The notes: generated from the letters alone by a model not told the origin. A stretch of 64,000 bases of DNA from Azospirillum brasilense (GCF_005222205.1 NZ_CP032345.1:1305001-1369000); one strand, 5' to 3'. Shown: positions 29,478-40,746, counted from the first letter of the stretch. Program-made: numbers and translations.

Positions 29478-30083
29478 TCAGGTCTCGGAACCGGACTGCG
29501 CCACCTCATGCACCTCGACCGGCTGGGAGGCGTGGCGGTTCATGATCTCCAGCGCCTGCCGCTCGCGCCCGGCGTCGGCCAGATTGACCCACAGCAGGAT
29601 GCCGCCCTTGTCGAGGTGCTGCAGCATCGGCTCGTTGCGCTTGTCGGTCAGCCAGTTCGACATGACCGAGCCCATGGCGCCGCCGCCCACCCCCGCCGCG
29701 GCCGCCGCGGCCGCCGCGGCCAGGGCCGTGCCGCCGGTCGCCAGGACGGCGCCGGTCGCCAGGATCGCCCCGACATAGGCCGGGAACCCCACCGCCACGC
29801 CCTTCACGCTGCCGACATCCTCCGGCGAGACGTAGGACTGGCGCGGCGCGTCGGGGTCGTGGGCGATGTCCTCCGCCCGCTCCGGCACATGGCCGAGATG
29901 GTCGCGGATGGTCTGGTCGTTGGCGAGCACGCTCAGCTCATGGCGCTGGAAGCCGGCCAGGGTCAGCTCATCGACGGCCTTCTGCAGGGCGTCGCGGCTG
30001 GCGAAGATGCCCACGGCCTCGCGCACGGCGCCGCGCAGATGGCCGCCGGAGCGGTTCGCGTTCACATCGTTCTCGAAGGTCAT
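29478..30083 (-). CDS. General-stress-type hydrophobic-core protein (YflT-like N-terminus)
   Basis: A 201-residue protein. The N-terminal third (GIFASRDALQKAVDELTLAGF, then HELSVLANDQTI) resembles the small alpha/beta fold found in heat/stress-induced YflT and DUF1269-like proteins. A glycine/alanine-rich hydrophobic region follows (about 100-140), then a second alpha/beta part (PMLQHLDKGGILLWVNLAD). The Ala run in the middle is low complexity. It starts at ATG 30083. The neighbouring small membrane gene is in the same direction upstream. Function unknown, possibly membrane-associated stress response. Confidence 0.65.
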   Translation of the reverse strand: MTFENDVNANRSGGHLRGAVREAVGIFASRDALQKAVDELTLAGFQRHELSVLANDQTIRDHLGHVPERAEDIAHDPDAPRQSYVSPEDVGSVKGVAVGFPAYVGAILATGAVLATGGTALAAAAAAAAAGVGGGAMGSVMSNWLTDKRNEPMLQHLDKGGILLWVNLADAGRERQALEIMNRHASQPVEVHEVAQSGSET

Positions 30084-30166
30084 GGCGGTCTTCCCCTGTT
30101 GCGCTTCCCGGTCGCTGTTCAACCATGGGCGCGAAGCGGAGGTTCCCGCCGGGACATCGGGCGGCG

Positions 30167-30328
30167 TCAGGGCGTTCCCGCGGCGGCGGGCGGGGTCACC
30201 GTGCCCCGCGGCTCCGGCATGGTGCCGAGGAACCACCACAGGCCCAGCGCGATCAGCGCGGCCTTCACCGCCAGGAACAGGGCGGCGTGGCAGGCGAGCG
30301 GGTTGCGGGCGAGCGGGTTGCGGACCAT
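30167..30328 (-). CDS. Small single-helix membrane protein
   Basis: A 53-residue protein with a basic N-terminus carrying two copies of ARNPL, one membrane helix (HAALFLAVKAALIALGLWWFL) and a proline-rich tail. The ATG at 30328 is preferred because GGAG lies six bases upstream. An alternative ATG at 30340 adds four residues. Such short proteins often accompany respiratory or transporter complexes, but no partner is evident and I do not recognise the family. Confidence 0.5.
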   Translation of the reverse strand: MVRNPLARNPLACHAALFLAVKAALIALGLWWFLGTMPEPRGTVTPPAAAGTP

Positions 30329-30432
30329 GGGCGGCTCCATTGCAGCGGGTCGCCGTCGCCAAACCGGGCCAAACTGGATAGTATCCCCGGCCGAAAGACG
30401 GATCACACACGGATCGCACAAAAGGACGCGCC

Positions 30433-30996
30433 ATGAAACGGTTGCTGATGCTCAGCCTGCTGGCCCTCGGCCTGACCGCCCCCGTCGCCGCGCCGGCCCT
30501 GGCCCAGATCAACCTCCTGGAAGGCCCCTCCATGGTCAAGGCGGTGACGTCCAACGACGCCAGCGCGCTGCGGCTGCTGCTGCTGAAGGGGGAGAACCCG
30601 AATCAGGTCGACGCCAGCGGACGGCCCGTCCTGCTGGTGGCCATCGGCAACGGCCATCCGGAGCTGGTGCGGCTGCTGCTGGACGGCGGGGCCAACCCCA
30701 ACCGCGCCGACAAGGCCGGCAACACCCCGCTGCACTACGCGGTGGAGGCCGACGCGCCGGAGGTGGTGGACCTCCTGCTGGCCAAGGGCGCCAAGGTCGA
30801 CCAGGACAACCGCCAGGGGGTCACCCCGCTGATGACCGCGGCGCGCTTCGGCCGCGTCGATCTGGTGGAGCGGCTGCTGAAGGCCGGGGCGCAGGCCGAC
30901 CGCACCGACTTCACGGGCCGCACGACGCTGAGCTGGGCGCAGGACAGCCGCAACGCCCGCGTGGCGAACCTGCTGCGCCAGGCCGGAGCGCGCTGA
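30433..30996 (+). CDS. Exported ankyrin-repeat protein
   Basis: A 187-residue protein with a signal peptide (MKRLLMLSLLALGLTAPVA... ending near ALAQ) followed by about four ankyrin repeats. The consensus is clear in DKAGNTPLHYAVEADAPEVV and NRQGVTPLMTAARFGRVDLV, ending with the shortened TGRTTLSWAQDSRNARVANL. Periplasmic ankyrin proteins bind other proteins, for example catalase in the AnkB case. The partner here is unknown. AAAGGAC precedes the ATG. The CbiB-like gene follows after 7 bp, so the two may be co-transcribed. Confidence 0.88.
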   Translation: MKRLLMLSLLALGLTAPVAAPALAQINLLEGPSMVKAVTSNDASALRLLLLKGENPNQVDASGRPVLLVAIGNGHPELVRLLLDGGANPNRADKAGNTPLHYAVEADAPEVVDLLLAKGAKVDQDNRQGVTPLMTAARFGRVDLVERLLKAGAQADRTDFTGRTTLSWAQDSRNARVANLLRQAGAR

Positions 30997-31003
30997 GGCC
31001 GCT

Positions 31004-32011
31004 ATGGGCGACGCCCCGCTCACCGCCATTCTCGGCGCCGCCCCCCTGAACGGTCCGGGGCCGCTGTTCCTGCTGCTGCTGGCCCTTGCCATCGACGCCG
31101 CAGCCGGCGACCGGATCGGGCGCGTCCTGCCCGACCCGGCGGCGCTGGCGCAACGCGTCTGCGCCTGGGCCGACCGGCGGCTGAACCGGGTGGAGCGCGG
31201 CAAGACCGCCCGCCTGCTGCGCGGCGCGCTGGTCGTTCTGGCGCTCGTTCTGGCCGCCGTCGCCGTCGGCCTGATCGTCGAGCGGATCGGCGCGCAGAGC
31301 CGCGGCTGGCTGCTGGAGCTGGCGGTGATCCTCGCCACCCTGCGCGGACGGAGCGCCTGGGCGCGGGTGCGCGCGGTGCGCCGCGCCCTGGACAAGGGCG
31401 GTGTCGTCCCGGCGCGGGAGGCCGTCGCCCCCCTCACCCGCCGCCACGCCTTCAGCCTGGACGAGCACGGCATCGCCCGCGCCGCCATCGAGGCCGCCGC
31501 CAAGGGCTTCGCCCGCAAGCTGGTGGCCCCGGTCTTCGGCTACGCCCTGCTGGGGGTTCCCGGCCTTCTGGTCTGGGCGGTGGTGGACGGCGCCGACACC
31601 GCGCTGGGCCACGCCGGCGTCCGGCACGAGCGTTTCGGCCAGACCGCGGCGCGGCTGGACGACGCGCTGAACGCCATCCCGGCGCGGCTGGCGGCGGTTC
31701 TGCTGGCGCTGGCCGCGCCCTTTGCCGGGGCGAAGGCCGGCGGCGCCTTCCGCACGATGATGCGGGACGGCGGCAAGGCGGCCTCCCTCAACATGGGCTG
31801 GCCGACCGCGGCCATGGCCGGCGCGCTGGGTCTGGCGCTGGGCGGGCCGCACCGCGACGGCGGCGTGGTCATCACCGAAGCCTGGATCGGCGACGGCCGC
31901 GCCCGCGCCACCGCCGCCGACATCGGGCGGGCGCTGGCGGTCTACGCCGTGGCCGGGTTGATCCTGGCGCTGCTGGTGGCGCTACTGCTGTGGGGGATCG
32001 CGGGGCTATAA
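31004..32011 (+). CDS. cobD: CbiB/CobD-family membrane protein (adenosylcobinamide-phosphate synthase-like)
   Basis: A 335-residue multi-spanning protein with the CbiB pattern: an LALAIDAAAGD start, DEHGIARAAIEAAAKGFARK, GVPGLLVWAVVDGADTA, NAIPARLAAVLLAL, and the closing DGGKAASLNMGWPTAAMAGALGL / WIGDGRARATAADIGRA blocks. CbiB joins aminopropanol phosphate to cobyric acid late in B12 synthesis. No other cob gene or cobalamin riboswitch is visible, so it is away from the pathway cluster and could be a paralogue. Confidence 0.8.
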   Translation: MGDAPLTAILGAAPLNGPGPLFLLLLALAIDAAAGDRIGRVLPDPAALAQRVCAWADRRLNRVERGKTARLLRGALVVLALVLAAVAVGLIVERIGAQSRGWLLELAVILATLRGRSAWARVRAVRRALDKGGVVPAREAVAPLTRRHAFSLDEHGIARAAIEAAAKGFARKLVAPVFGYALLGVPGLLVWAVVDGADTALGHAGVRHERFGQTAARLDDALNAIPARLAAVLLALAAPFAGAKAGGAFRTMMRDGGKAASLNMGWPTAAMAGALGLALGGPHRDGGVVITEAWIGDGRARATAADIGRALAVYAVAGLILALLVALLLWGIAGL

Positions 32012-32028
32012 AGCGCGGGTGCGGGGGA

Positions 32029-32198
32029 CAAGACTTCACACGGATTGCACGGACGATTTCACGGATTACACGGATTTTTATTTATTTGTCCACTCCATCC
32101 CTGTTGCCTCACGCAAGAAAAGCTGGCTTCCGATATATATTATTTAAAAAAATCCGTGAAATCCGCGCGTCGATCCGTGAAATCCGTGTGAAGTCTTG
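32029..32198. repeat. Large palindromic intergenic repeat
   Basis: An imperfect inverted repeat of 170 bp. The 18-bp ends CAAGACTTCACACGGATT (32029-32046) and its reverse complement (32181-32198) match perfectly. The arms contain repeated CACGGATT / AATCCGTG words, and the centre (32075-32150) is the most AT-rich DNA in the window. It carries no gene. A transcript could fold into a long cruciform-like hairpin. It looks like a mobile repeat (MITE or REP-like) or a structured element inserted between cobD and the helicase terminator. Confidence 0.8.
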
Positions 32199-32223
32199 CC
32201 CGCCACGCCGCGACCCGCCCAAG

Positions 32224-32258
32224 AAAAAAGGCGCGATCCCGAGGGACCGCGCCTTTTT
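32224..32258 (-). terminator. Rho-independent terminator of the DEAD-box helicase gene
   Basis: On the minus strand GGCGCGGTCCC and GGGATCGCGCC form a stem with a two-base loop followed by six T, 22 bp past the helicase stop. The opposite strand also has a T5 run after the stem, so it may stop transcription both ways. Confidence 0.85.
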
Positions 32259-32279
32259 CATGTCAGCGGCGAACCGCTG

Positions 32280-33821
32280 TTACCACTTGGACGCCCGGTG
32301 CGCCGGCTTGCCGCCCTGGGAGTCGCGGCGGGCGTGACCGCCGTGCTCGTTGCGGGCATGGTCGCTGCGGCCATGCTCGTTGCGGTTCGCCGGACGGCCC
32401 TGCGGACGGCCCGAATTGCCGGCAGACTCGCCACCACCGTTGGCGTTGCGCACCCACGGCTTCTTGTTGTAGCCGCCGCCGTTGCCGCCACCCGGACGGC
32501 CACCCGAACGACCCGCCGGACGGCCGCCGCCGCCGGTCTGGAACGGACGCTGCGGCTCCAGGCCCGGAACGACGTGGATGTCGAGGCGGGTGCCGGTGTA
32601 GCGCTCGATGCGGAACAGGGCATCGCGGTCGGCGCGGGCGGCGAAGGAGATCGCCACGCCCGAGGCGCCCGCACGGCCCGTGCGGCCGATGCGGTGGACA
32701 TAGTCCTCCGCCGAGCGCGGCAGGTCGAAGTTGATGACGTGGGTGATGTCGCGCACGTCGATGCCGCGCGCCGCCACGTCGGTCGCCACCAGCAGGCGGA
32801 CCTGACCGGTGCGCAGGCGCTGGAGCGTGCGGTTGCGCTTGAACTGGTCCATGTCGCCGTGCAGGGCGGCGGCGGCGTGGCCGGCGTCGCTCAGCTCCTC
32901 GGCCAGCGCATCGGCGTCGCGCTTGGTGGCGGCGAAGATGATCGCCTTGCCGACCTCGGGCAGGTCCGCGAAGTGCTTCAGCAGGCGGCGCTTATGGTCC
33001 ATGTCGTCGGCATGGTGCAGGCGCTGCTCGACGTTCACCGAGGTGGTGGCGCTTTCCACGGCGACGCGCACCGGGTTGCGCAGCAGGTTGCCGGCGAGCT
33101 GGGCCATGCGGCGGTCCAGCGTGGCGGTGAACAGCAGCGTCTGGCGGTTGTCCGGGCAGCACTTGGCGATGGTCTCCACATCGTCCAGGAAGCCCATGTC
33201 CAGCATGCGGTCCGCCTCGTCCAGGATCAGCACCTCGACGGCGCTGAGATCGATGCGGTTGCGCGACACATGGTCGAGCAGGCGGCCCGGCGTGGCCACC
33301 ATCACATCCACCGCGCGCGACAGCAGGCGGAGCTGGTCGCGGTAGGGCATGCCGCCGACCACGTCCACGATGTTGTACTTCATGAACTTGGCGTACTTGC
33401 GGGCGGCGTCGGTGACCTGCTTGGCCAGCTCGCGGGTCGGGGCCAGAACCAGCACGCGCGGAGCGGCCACGCCGAGGCGCGGCAGGTCGACGGTGCGGGT
33501 CAGCGCCGGCAGCATGAAGGCGGCGGTCTTGCCGGTGCCCGTCTCGGCGGTCGCCAGGATGTCGCGGCCTTCCAGGGCCGGCGGGATCGCCTCGGCCTGG
33601 ACCGGGGTCGGGGTGTTGTAGTCGAACGCCTCAAGCGCCTTCACGACGAGCGGGTGGACGCCCAGCCCGGCGAAGGCGTTGGGGGTAACGGTGTCGGTGG
33701 TGTCGGTCACGGTCGCGTCGGCGGCGGCAACCTCGGTGACGGCGGTCTCGACGACAGAAGTCTCGGCGACGGCGGTCTCGACAACGAGGGCGTCGGCGGC
33801 GGTCATTTCGATGGACGACAA
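32280..33821 (-). CDS. rhlE: DEAD-box RNA helicase, RhlE type
   Basis: A protein of about 513 residues. After a Val/Thr/Ala-rich N-terminal tail (about 1-45) come the Q motif TPTPVQAEAIP, Walker A AETGTGKTAAF, the DEAD box ILDEADRMLDMGF, FTATL, and the domain-2 motif RIGRTGRAG. The last 90 residues are Gly/Arg/Asn/His-rich (GGRPAGRSGGRPGGG), a typical RNA-binding tail. Start: AGGAAAGG at 33831-33838 is nine bases from a TTG at 33821, whereas the ATG at 33806 is too far, so I place the start at TTG. It has a long 5' gap (33822-34074), as expected for a cold-regulated helicase. Confidence 0.92.
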   Translation of the reverse strand: MSSIEMTAADALVVETAVAETSVVETAVTEVAAADATVTDTTDTVTPNAFAGLGVHPLVVKALEAFDYNTPTPVQAEAIPPALEGRDILATAETGTGKTAAFMLPALTRTVDLPRLGVAAPRVLVLAPTRELAKQVTDAARKYAKFMKYNIVDVVGGMPYRDQLRLLSRAVDVMVATPGRLLDHVSRNRIDLSAVEVLILDEADRMLDMGFLDDVETIAKCCPDNRQTLLFTATLDRRMAQLAGNLLRNPVRVAVESATTSVNVEQRLHHADDMDHKRRLLKHFADLPEVGKAIIFAATKRDADALAEELSDAGHAAAALHGDMDQFKRNRTLQRLRTGQVRLLVATDVAARGIDVRDITHVINFDLPRSAEDYVHRIGRTGRAGASGVAISFAARADRDALFRIERYTGTRLDIHVVPGLEPQRPFQTGGGGRPAGRSGGRPGGGNGGGYNKKPWVRNANGGGESAGNSGRPQGRPANRNEHGRSDHARNEHGGHARRDSQGGKPAHRASKW

Positions 33822-33987
33822 GTAGGGTAACCTTTCCTCAGGACCAAGACGGCGCACGGCCGCCGCACCAGGATGGTGAGCGGTGGAACGCCGGCGTTTT
33901 CGCCGGGAGGAGGTCGGAAGAGGGAGAGGCGTCTGTCCGAAGCAACGGGCGACCGGGTCCCAAGGAAGGCCGTCCCGCAATATCAAA

Positions 33988-34011
33988 GCGCGTCTCGCTC
34001 AAGAGACGCGC
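33988..34011 (-). terminator. Perfect 9-bp stem-loop downstream of mscL
   Basis: GCGCGTCTC (33988-33996) and GAGACGCGC (34003-34011) pair perfectly around a six-base loop. On the minus strand TTTGATATT follows, so it is a plausible mscL terminator. It also lies in the upstream region of the helicase gene and could instead be part of its leader. Confidence 0.5.
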
Positions 34012-34074
34012 GAGCCTCCAGCGATCAAGACGCCTTACATAATGGGTTGCGCTGCACAATCCAAGAAGATTCTT

Positions 34075-34521
34075 TCACGCCCCCGGTCGTGTCGTGTCCC
34101 CGGCGGCGGGTGCCTGCCGTGCGCGCAGCGCATCCCGGATCTCCTCCAGCAGAACCTCCTGGCGGGGCGGCGCCTTCGGCTTGGAATCCTGGAGGAAATG
34201 CAGGCGGTTGACCTGCCGCACGATGAGGAACAGCGCCCCCGCCACGATGAAGAAGTTGATGAGCGCGTTGATAAAGCGGCCATAGTTGATGGTCGCCGCC
34301 CCCGCCGCCTCCGCCGCGGCGAGGCTCTCGTAATGGCCGCCGGACAGGTTCAGGAAATAGTTGGAGAAGTCGATCCCGCCCATGATCCAGCCGATGGGCG
34401 GCATCAGCATGTCCTTGACCAGCGAGTTGACGATGCCGGTGAAGGCCGCGCCGATGATGATGCCGACGGCCAGCTCCACGACGTTGCCGCGGCTGATGAA
34501 GGTCTTGAATTCCTGCAACAT
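34075..34521 (-). CDS. mscL: Large-conductance mechanosensitive channel
   Basis: A 148-residue protein of the usual MscL length. The N-terminal helix [20 protein letters not shown] runs into TM1 ([20 protein letters not shown]), then a periplasmic loop, TM2 ([20 protein letters not shown]) and a charged C-terminal helix ([17 protein letters not shown]). It opens under membrane tension to release solutes during osmotic downshock. The start at 34521 fits the family. The frame extends 12 codons upstream without family support. Confidence 0.97.
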   Translation of the reverse strand: MLQEFKTFISRGNVVELAVGIIIGAAFTGIVNSLVKDMLMPPIGWIMGGIDFSNYFLNLSGGHYESLAAAEAAGAATINYGRFINALINFFIVAGALFLIVRQVNRLHFLQDSKPKAPPRQEVLLEEIRDALRARQAPAAGDTTRPGA

Positions 34522-34583
34522 GGCTGCGCTCCCGCTTGTTGACCGGAAGAACGCCACAGCCCAGCCGAAGTTTCCCGGGCCGC

Positions 34584-34618
34584 AAAAGGAAAGGGGCCGG
34601 ACCCTGCGGCCCAGCCCC
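34584..34618 (-). terminator. Rho-independent terminator of secA
   Basis: On the minus strand GGGGCTGGGC pairs with GTCCGGCCCC (two G-U pairs, loop CGCAGG), followed by TTTCCTTTT. It lies between the secA stop and the mscL start, separating the two genes. Confidence 0.7.
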
Positions 34619-34656
34619 CTCCGAAACGTCCCCGGCGGCGTTCTTCCCGACGGTGC

Positions 34657-37407
<2,751 letters not shown>

Positions 37408-37824
37408 GAAAACCTCGGGGGTGGAACGTCGTGAAGCCGGCTTTTTGACCGGTCTCACATAGGCCCGAAGCAAGTTTCTGTCAACGAGACCCGCCCCTTT
37501 GCCCGGCCCTTTCAGGCGCGCGTCGCGGGGGTGCCGGCGCTGCATGAAGCGTGGGTCGGCGTGTGGCGCGCCCTGGAAGCACCACCGTTCCGCCGCCATA
37601 TCGCCTTGAACACGGTCGAAGGAAGGCGCCGAAGGTAGGCGTCACGGCCGCGCATCACGACCGCTTGCCCCGCGCCGCGAACCCATGCTTAATCCCCCGC
37701 GGATTCGGGCGCGGGGCCGGATCGTCCGCACAGCCACCGCCAATCAACGGCCGCCGCCAATCATAAGACGTTCTGTCATGCCATTGACCGTGACAAGACA
37801 CATCCGCCGGAAGGAAAAGACTCC
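37408..37824. other. Divergent intergenic region between secA and a PPIase gene
   Basis: This 417-bp gap holds the promoters of two secretion-related genes reading in opposite directions. A 71-codon open frame inside it has no ribosome site or recognisable protein character. I see no RNA gene and no clear -35/-10 pair that I would defend. Confidence 0.4.
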
Positions 37825-38790
37825 ATGGTGAATCGAGTGTTCCGCGCCGCCCTGCTGTCGATGGCCGCCTGCGGCCTCGCGCTGGCCGCCCACGCCCAGA
37901 CTCCGGCGCCGACTCCGGCTCCCGCGGCCACGCCCGCCCCCGCCGCGCAGGCCGCCCCCGCCACGGCGGACGCCGATCCGGTGGTGGCGCGCGTCAACGG
38001 CGAGGCGGTCCACCGCTCCGACGTCCAGCGCATGGTTGCCCAGCTTCCGCCGCAGGTGCAGCAGATGCCGCTGGAGATGATCTACCCGGCGGTGATCGAG
38101 CAGCTCGTGAACTCCAAGCTGGTGGCCGAGGCCGGCTACAAGGCCAACCTCGCCGGCACGCCGGAGGTCAAGGACGAGATCAAGCGCGCCGAGGAGCGCG
38201 CGGTGCAGCGCGCCTACATCCAGAAGGAGGTGCAGTCGCGCATCACCCCGGCCAAGCTGGACGAGGCCTATCAGGCCTTCCTGAAGCAGAACCCGGCCCA
38301 GGAAGAGGTGAAGGCCAGCCACATCCTCGTCGAGAAGGAGGATGAGGCCAAGGCGATCATCGCCCAGCTCAAGAAGGGCGGCGACTTCGCCAAGCTCGCC
38401 AAGGAGAAGTCCAAGGACCCGGTGGCCGCCGAGCAGGGTGGCGACCTCGGCTACTTCACCAAGGACACGATGGTCGAGCCCTTCGCCGACGCCGCCTTCG
38501 CCATGAAGAAGGGCGAGGTGAGCAAGGAGCCGGTGAAGACGCAGTTCGGCTGGCACATCATCAAGGTCGAGGACAAGCGCACCCAGCCGCAGCCGACCCT
38601 GGACGAGGTGAAGCCGCAGCTCGAGCAGCAGCTCAGCAAGGACATCGTGACCAACGTCGTCGAGGACCTGCGCAAGGTCGCCAAGGTCGAGACCTTCCAG
38701 CTCGACGGCTCGCCGATGCCGAAGGAAGAGCCGGCCCCGGCCGCGCCGGCCCAGAGCGCTCCGAAGGCCGAAGAGCCCAAGAAGAACTAA
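37825..38790 (+). CDS. Periplasmic peptidyl-prolyl isomerase, parvulin (PpiC/SurA) type
   Basis: A 321-residue exported protein: a signal peptide ending at AAHAQ, a Pro/Ala/Thr linker, a SurA-like N-terminal chaperone domain (VVARVNGEAVHRSDVQRMV to about residue 170), one parvulin domain (VKASHILVEKEDEAKAIIAQ to FGWHIIKVEDKR, about 170-260) and a Pro/Ala/Glu-rich tail. It helps fold outer-membrane and periplasmic proteins, which fits its divergent position to secA. Only one parvulin domain is present, unlike SurA with two. Confidence 0.9.
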   Translation: MVNRVFRAALLSMAACGLALAAHAQTPAPTPAPAATPAPAAQAAPATADADPVVARVNGEAVHRSDVQRMVAQLPPQVQQMPLEMIYPAVIEQLVNSKLVAEAGYKANLAGTPEVKDEIKRAEERAVQRAYIQKEVQSRITPAKLDEAYQAFLKQNPAQEEVKASHILVEKEDEAKAIIAQLKKGGDFAKLAKEKSKDPVAAEQGGDLGYFTKDTMVEPFADAAFAMKKGEVSKEPVKTQFGWHIIKVEDKRTQPQPTLDEVKPQLEQQLSKDIVTNVVEDLRKVAKVETFQLDGSPMPKEEPAPAAPAQSAPKAEEPKKN

Positions 38791-38803
38791 GGTCCGGCAG
38801 CGG

Positions 38804-38916
38804 TTGCCCCCACCCTTCCCACGGCTGACGCCGCGGGCCCCTTCCCTCCCCCGCTTCGCAAGGGAGGGACTTGATCCCCTCCCCCGCCCAGCGGGGGAGG
38901 GTTAGGGAGGGGGCAA
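38804..38916. repeat. REP-like dispersed repeat, copy A
   Basis: The outer arms TTGCCCCCACCCT and AGGGAGGGGGCAA are inverted, and inner CCCTCCCCCGCTTCGC / CCCGCCCAGCGGGGGAGGG stretches add further pairing. Related copies lie at 48521-48594 and 56329-56416. This one sits between the PPIase stop and argJ and could end or stabilise the upstream transcript. Confidence 0.8.
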
Positions 38917-38972
38917 GCGCCCGCACATCAACACCCTCACCCCCGCTCCACCAGCCCCACGAGCCCGTCCCC

Positions 38973-40211
38973 ATGGCCACGACCGTCTCCCCCTTGGCAC
39001 CCGCCGGCTTCCCGACGCTCCCGCCCGTCGCGGGCGTGCGCATCGCCACCGCCAACAGCGGCATCCGATACAAGGGCCGTGACGACCTGATGCTGGCCGT
39101 GCTCGACGAGGGCACGACGGTGGCCGGCGTGCTGACCAAGTCGCTGACCTGCTCGGCCCCGGTGATCTGGTGCCGCGACAGCCTGCCCCGCGGCTCGGCC
39201 CGCGCGGTCGTGGTCAACGCCGGCAACGCCAACGCCTTCACCGGCAAGGCCGGCGACGCCACCGTCCAGGCGACCGTCGAGGCCGCCGCCAAGATTGCCG
39301 GCTGCGCCACCGACGAGGTCTACGTCGCCTCCACCGGCGTGATCGGCATCCCGCTGGCCGCCGACGCCATCGCCAGGGTGCTGCCGGGCATGGTCCCGGC
39401 GCTGAAGGACGACTCGGCGGCGCTGGAGGCCGGGGCGCGGGCCATCATGACCACCGACACCTTCGCCAAAGGCTCGACCCGTCAGGTCGCCATCGGCGGG
39501 ACGACGGTGACGATCAGCGGCTTCGCCAAGGGCTCCGGCATGATCGCGCCGGACATGGCGACCATGCTGGGCTTCCTCTTCACCGACGCGGCCATCGCCG
39601 CCCCGGCGCTGCAGTCCATGCTGTCGGAGTTCACCGAGCGCAGCTTCAACGCTATCACCGTGGACGGCGACACCTCGACCAGCGACACGCTGCTGCTGTT
39701 CGCCACCGGCAAGGCCGGCAACGCCCCGGTGACCGACGCCAACGCACCGGAACTGGCCGCGTTCCGCAAGGCGCTGGAGGAGGTGATGCTCGACCTCGCG
39801 CTGCAGATCGTGCGCGACGGCGAGGGGGCGACCAAGTTCGTCTCGATCACGCTGGTCGGCGCCGAGAACGATGTGGCCGCCAAGCGCATCGCGCTCACCG
39901 TCGCCAACTCCCCGCTGGTCAAGACCGCGCTGGCCGGTGAGGACGCCAACTGGGGCCGCATCGTCGCCGCCATCGGGCGGGCCGGCGAGCGGGCCGACCG
40001 CGACCTCATCAAGATCACCATCGGCGGCACGCTGATCTGCGCCGAGGGCATGGAGGTTCCGGGCTACGACGAGGCGCCGGTCGCCGCCCACATGAAGGGC
40101 CAGGAGATCGACGTGCACGTCGACCTGGGCATCGGCACCGGCAAATCCCGCGTCTGGACCTGCGACCTGACCCACGGCTACATCGACATCAACGGCTCCT
40201 ACCGGAGCTGA
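38973..40211 (+). CDS. argJ: Bifunctional glutamate N-acetyltransferase / N-acetylglutamate synthase
   Basis: A 412-residue ArgJ, which recycles acetyl groups in arginine synthesis by moving acetyl from N-acetylornithine to glutamate. The self-cleavage site is in DMATMLGFLFTDA, where the Thr becomes the N-terminal nucleophile of the beta chain. STGVIGIPL and NAGNANAFTGKAG are other conserved blocks, and the C-terminus has the expected YIDINGSYRS. The start at 38973 (MATTVSPLAP) fits the family. An upstream in-frame ATG lies inside the REP-like repeat and is rejected. Confidence 0.97.
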   Translation: MATTVSPLAPAGFPTLPPVAGVRIATANSGIRYKGRDDLMLAVLDEGTTVAGVLTKSLTCSAPVIWCRDSLPRGSARAVVVNAGNANAFTGKAGDATVQATVEAAAKIAGCATDEVYVASTGVIGIPLAADAIARVLPGMVPALKDDSAALEAGARAIMTTDTFAKGSTRQVAIGGTTVTISGFAKGSGMIAPDMATMLGFLFTDAAIAAPALQSMLSEFTERSFNAITVDGDTSTSDTLLLFATGKAGNAPVTDANAPELAAFRKALEEVMLDLALQIVRDGEGATKFVSITLVGAENDVAAKRIALTVANSPLVKTALAGEDANWGRIVAAIGRAGERADRDLIKITIGGTLICAEGMEVPGYDEAPVAAHMKGQEIDVHVDLGIGTGKSRVWTCDLTHGYIDINGSYRS

Positions 40212-40227
40212 GATCGAAGCGGAGACC

Positions 40228-40746
40228 ATGACCGGCGCGCCCCTGCCCGACCACCTCGACACGGCGCGGCTGACGCTCCGCCCCTTCCGCCTGGAGGATG
40301 TGGAGCGTTTCGCGCCGCTGATCGGGGAGTGGGAGGTGGCGCGCTGGCTCGCCCGTGTGCCCCACCCTTACGGCCTGGAGGACGGGCAAGCCTGGGTCGC
40401 CCTGGCCGCCCGCAACCGGGCGGAGCGCGCGTCGCTCGACCTGCTGGCGATCCGTAAGGACGACGGGCAGCCGGCGGGCGGCATCGGGGTGATCCTGGCG
40501 GACGGCGAGGTCGGCTATTGGCTGGGCCGGCCGCACCAGGGGATCGGCCATGCCACAGAGATGCTGCGTGCCGTCATCCCCGCTGCCTTCGCGCTGGGCC
40601 TGCCCCGTCTGTGGGCGCGGATCGCGCCGGACAACCACCGCTCCCGCCGCGTGCTGGAGACGGTCGGCTTCCTGCCGCTCGACGATGCCGACCACTATGA
40701 ACTGACCGCCGGACGCTGGCGGTTCCTCACCCCGGAGACCGCCTGA
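40228..40746 (+). CDS. GNAT acetyltransferase, RimJ/RimL-like
   Basis: A 172-residue N-acetyltransferase. TARLTLRPFRLEDVERFAPL is the RimJ-type beginning. VGYWLGRPHQGIGHATEMLRA contains the acetyl-CoA pyrophosphate loop, and LPRLWARIAPDNHRSRRVLE is the conserved C-terminal part. The substrate is unknown. ATG 40228 follows GCGGAGACC, 16 bp after argJ. Its stop overlaps the mutT start as TGATG, so argJ-GNAT-mutT form an operon. Confidence 0.88.
   Translation: MTGAPLPDHLDTARLTLRPFRLEDVERFAPLIGEWEVARWLARVPHPYGLEDGQAWVALAARNRAERASLDLLAIRKDDGQPAGGIGVILADGEVGYWLGRPHQGIGHATEMLRAVIPAAFALGLPRLWARIAPDNHRSRRVLETVGFLPLDDADHYELTAGRWRFLTPETA

Noticed and set aside
30400..31003. Cobalamin riboswitch upstream of the CbiB-like gene
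   Set aside because: The upstream region is the ankyrin gene, with only 7 bp before the start; no B12-box is visible.
32196..33830. 544-codon frame opposite the helicase gene
   Set aside because: It crosses the terminator and mirrors RhlE; no recognisable protein.
37551..37766. 71-codon frame in the secA/PPIase gap
   Set aside because: No ribosome site, no recognisable composition of a real protein, and it lies in the promoter-bearing region.
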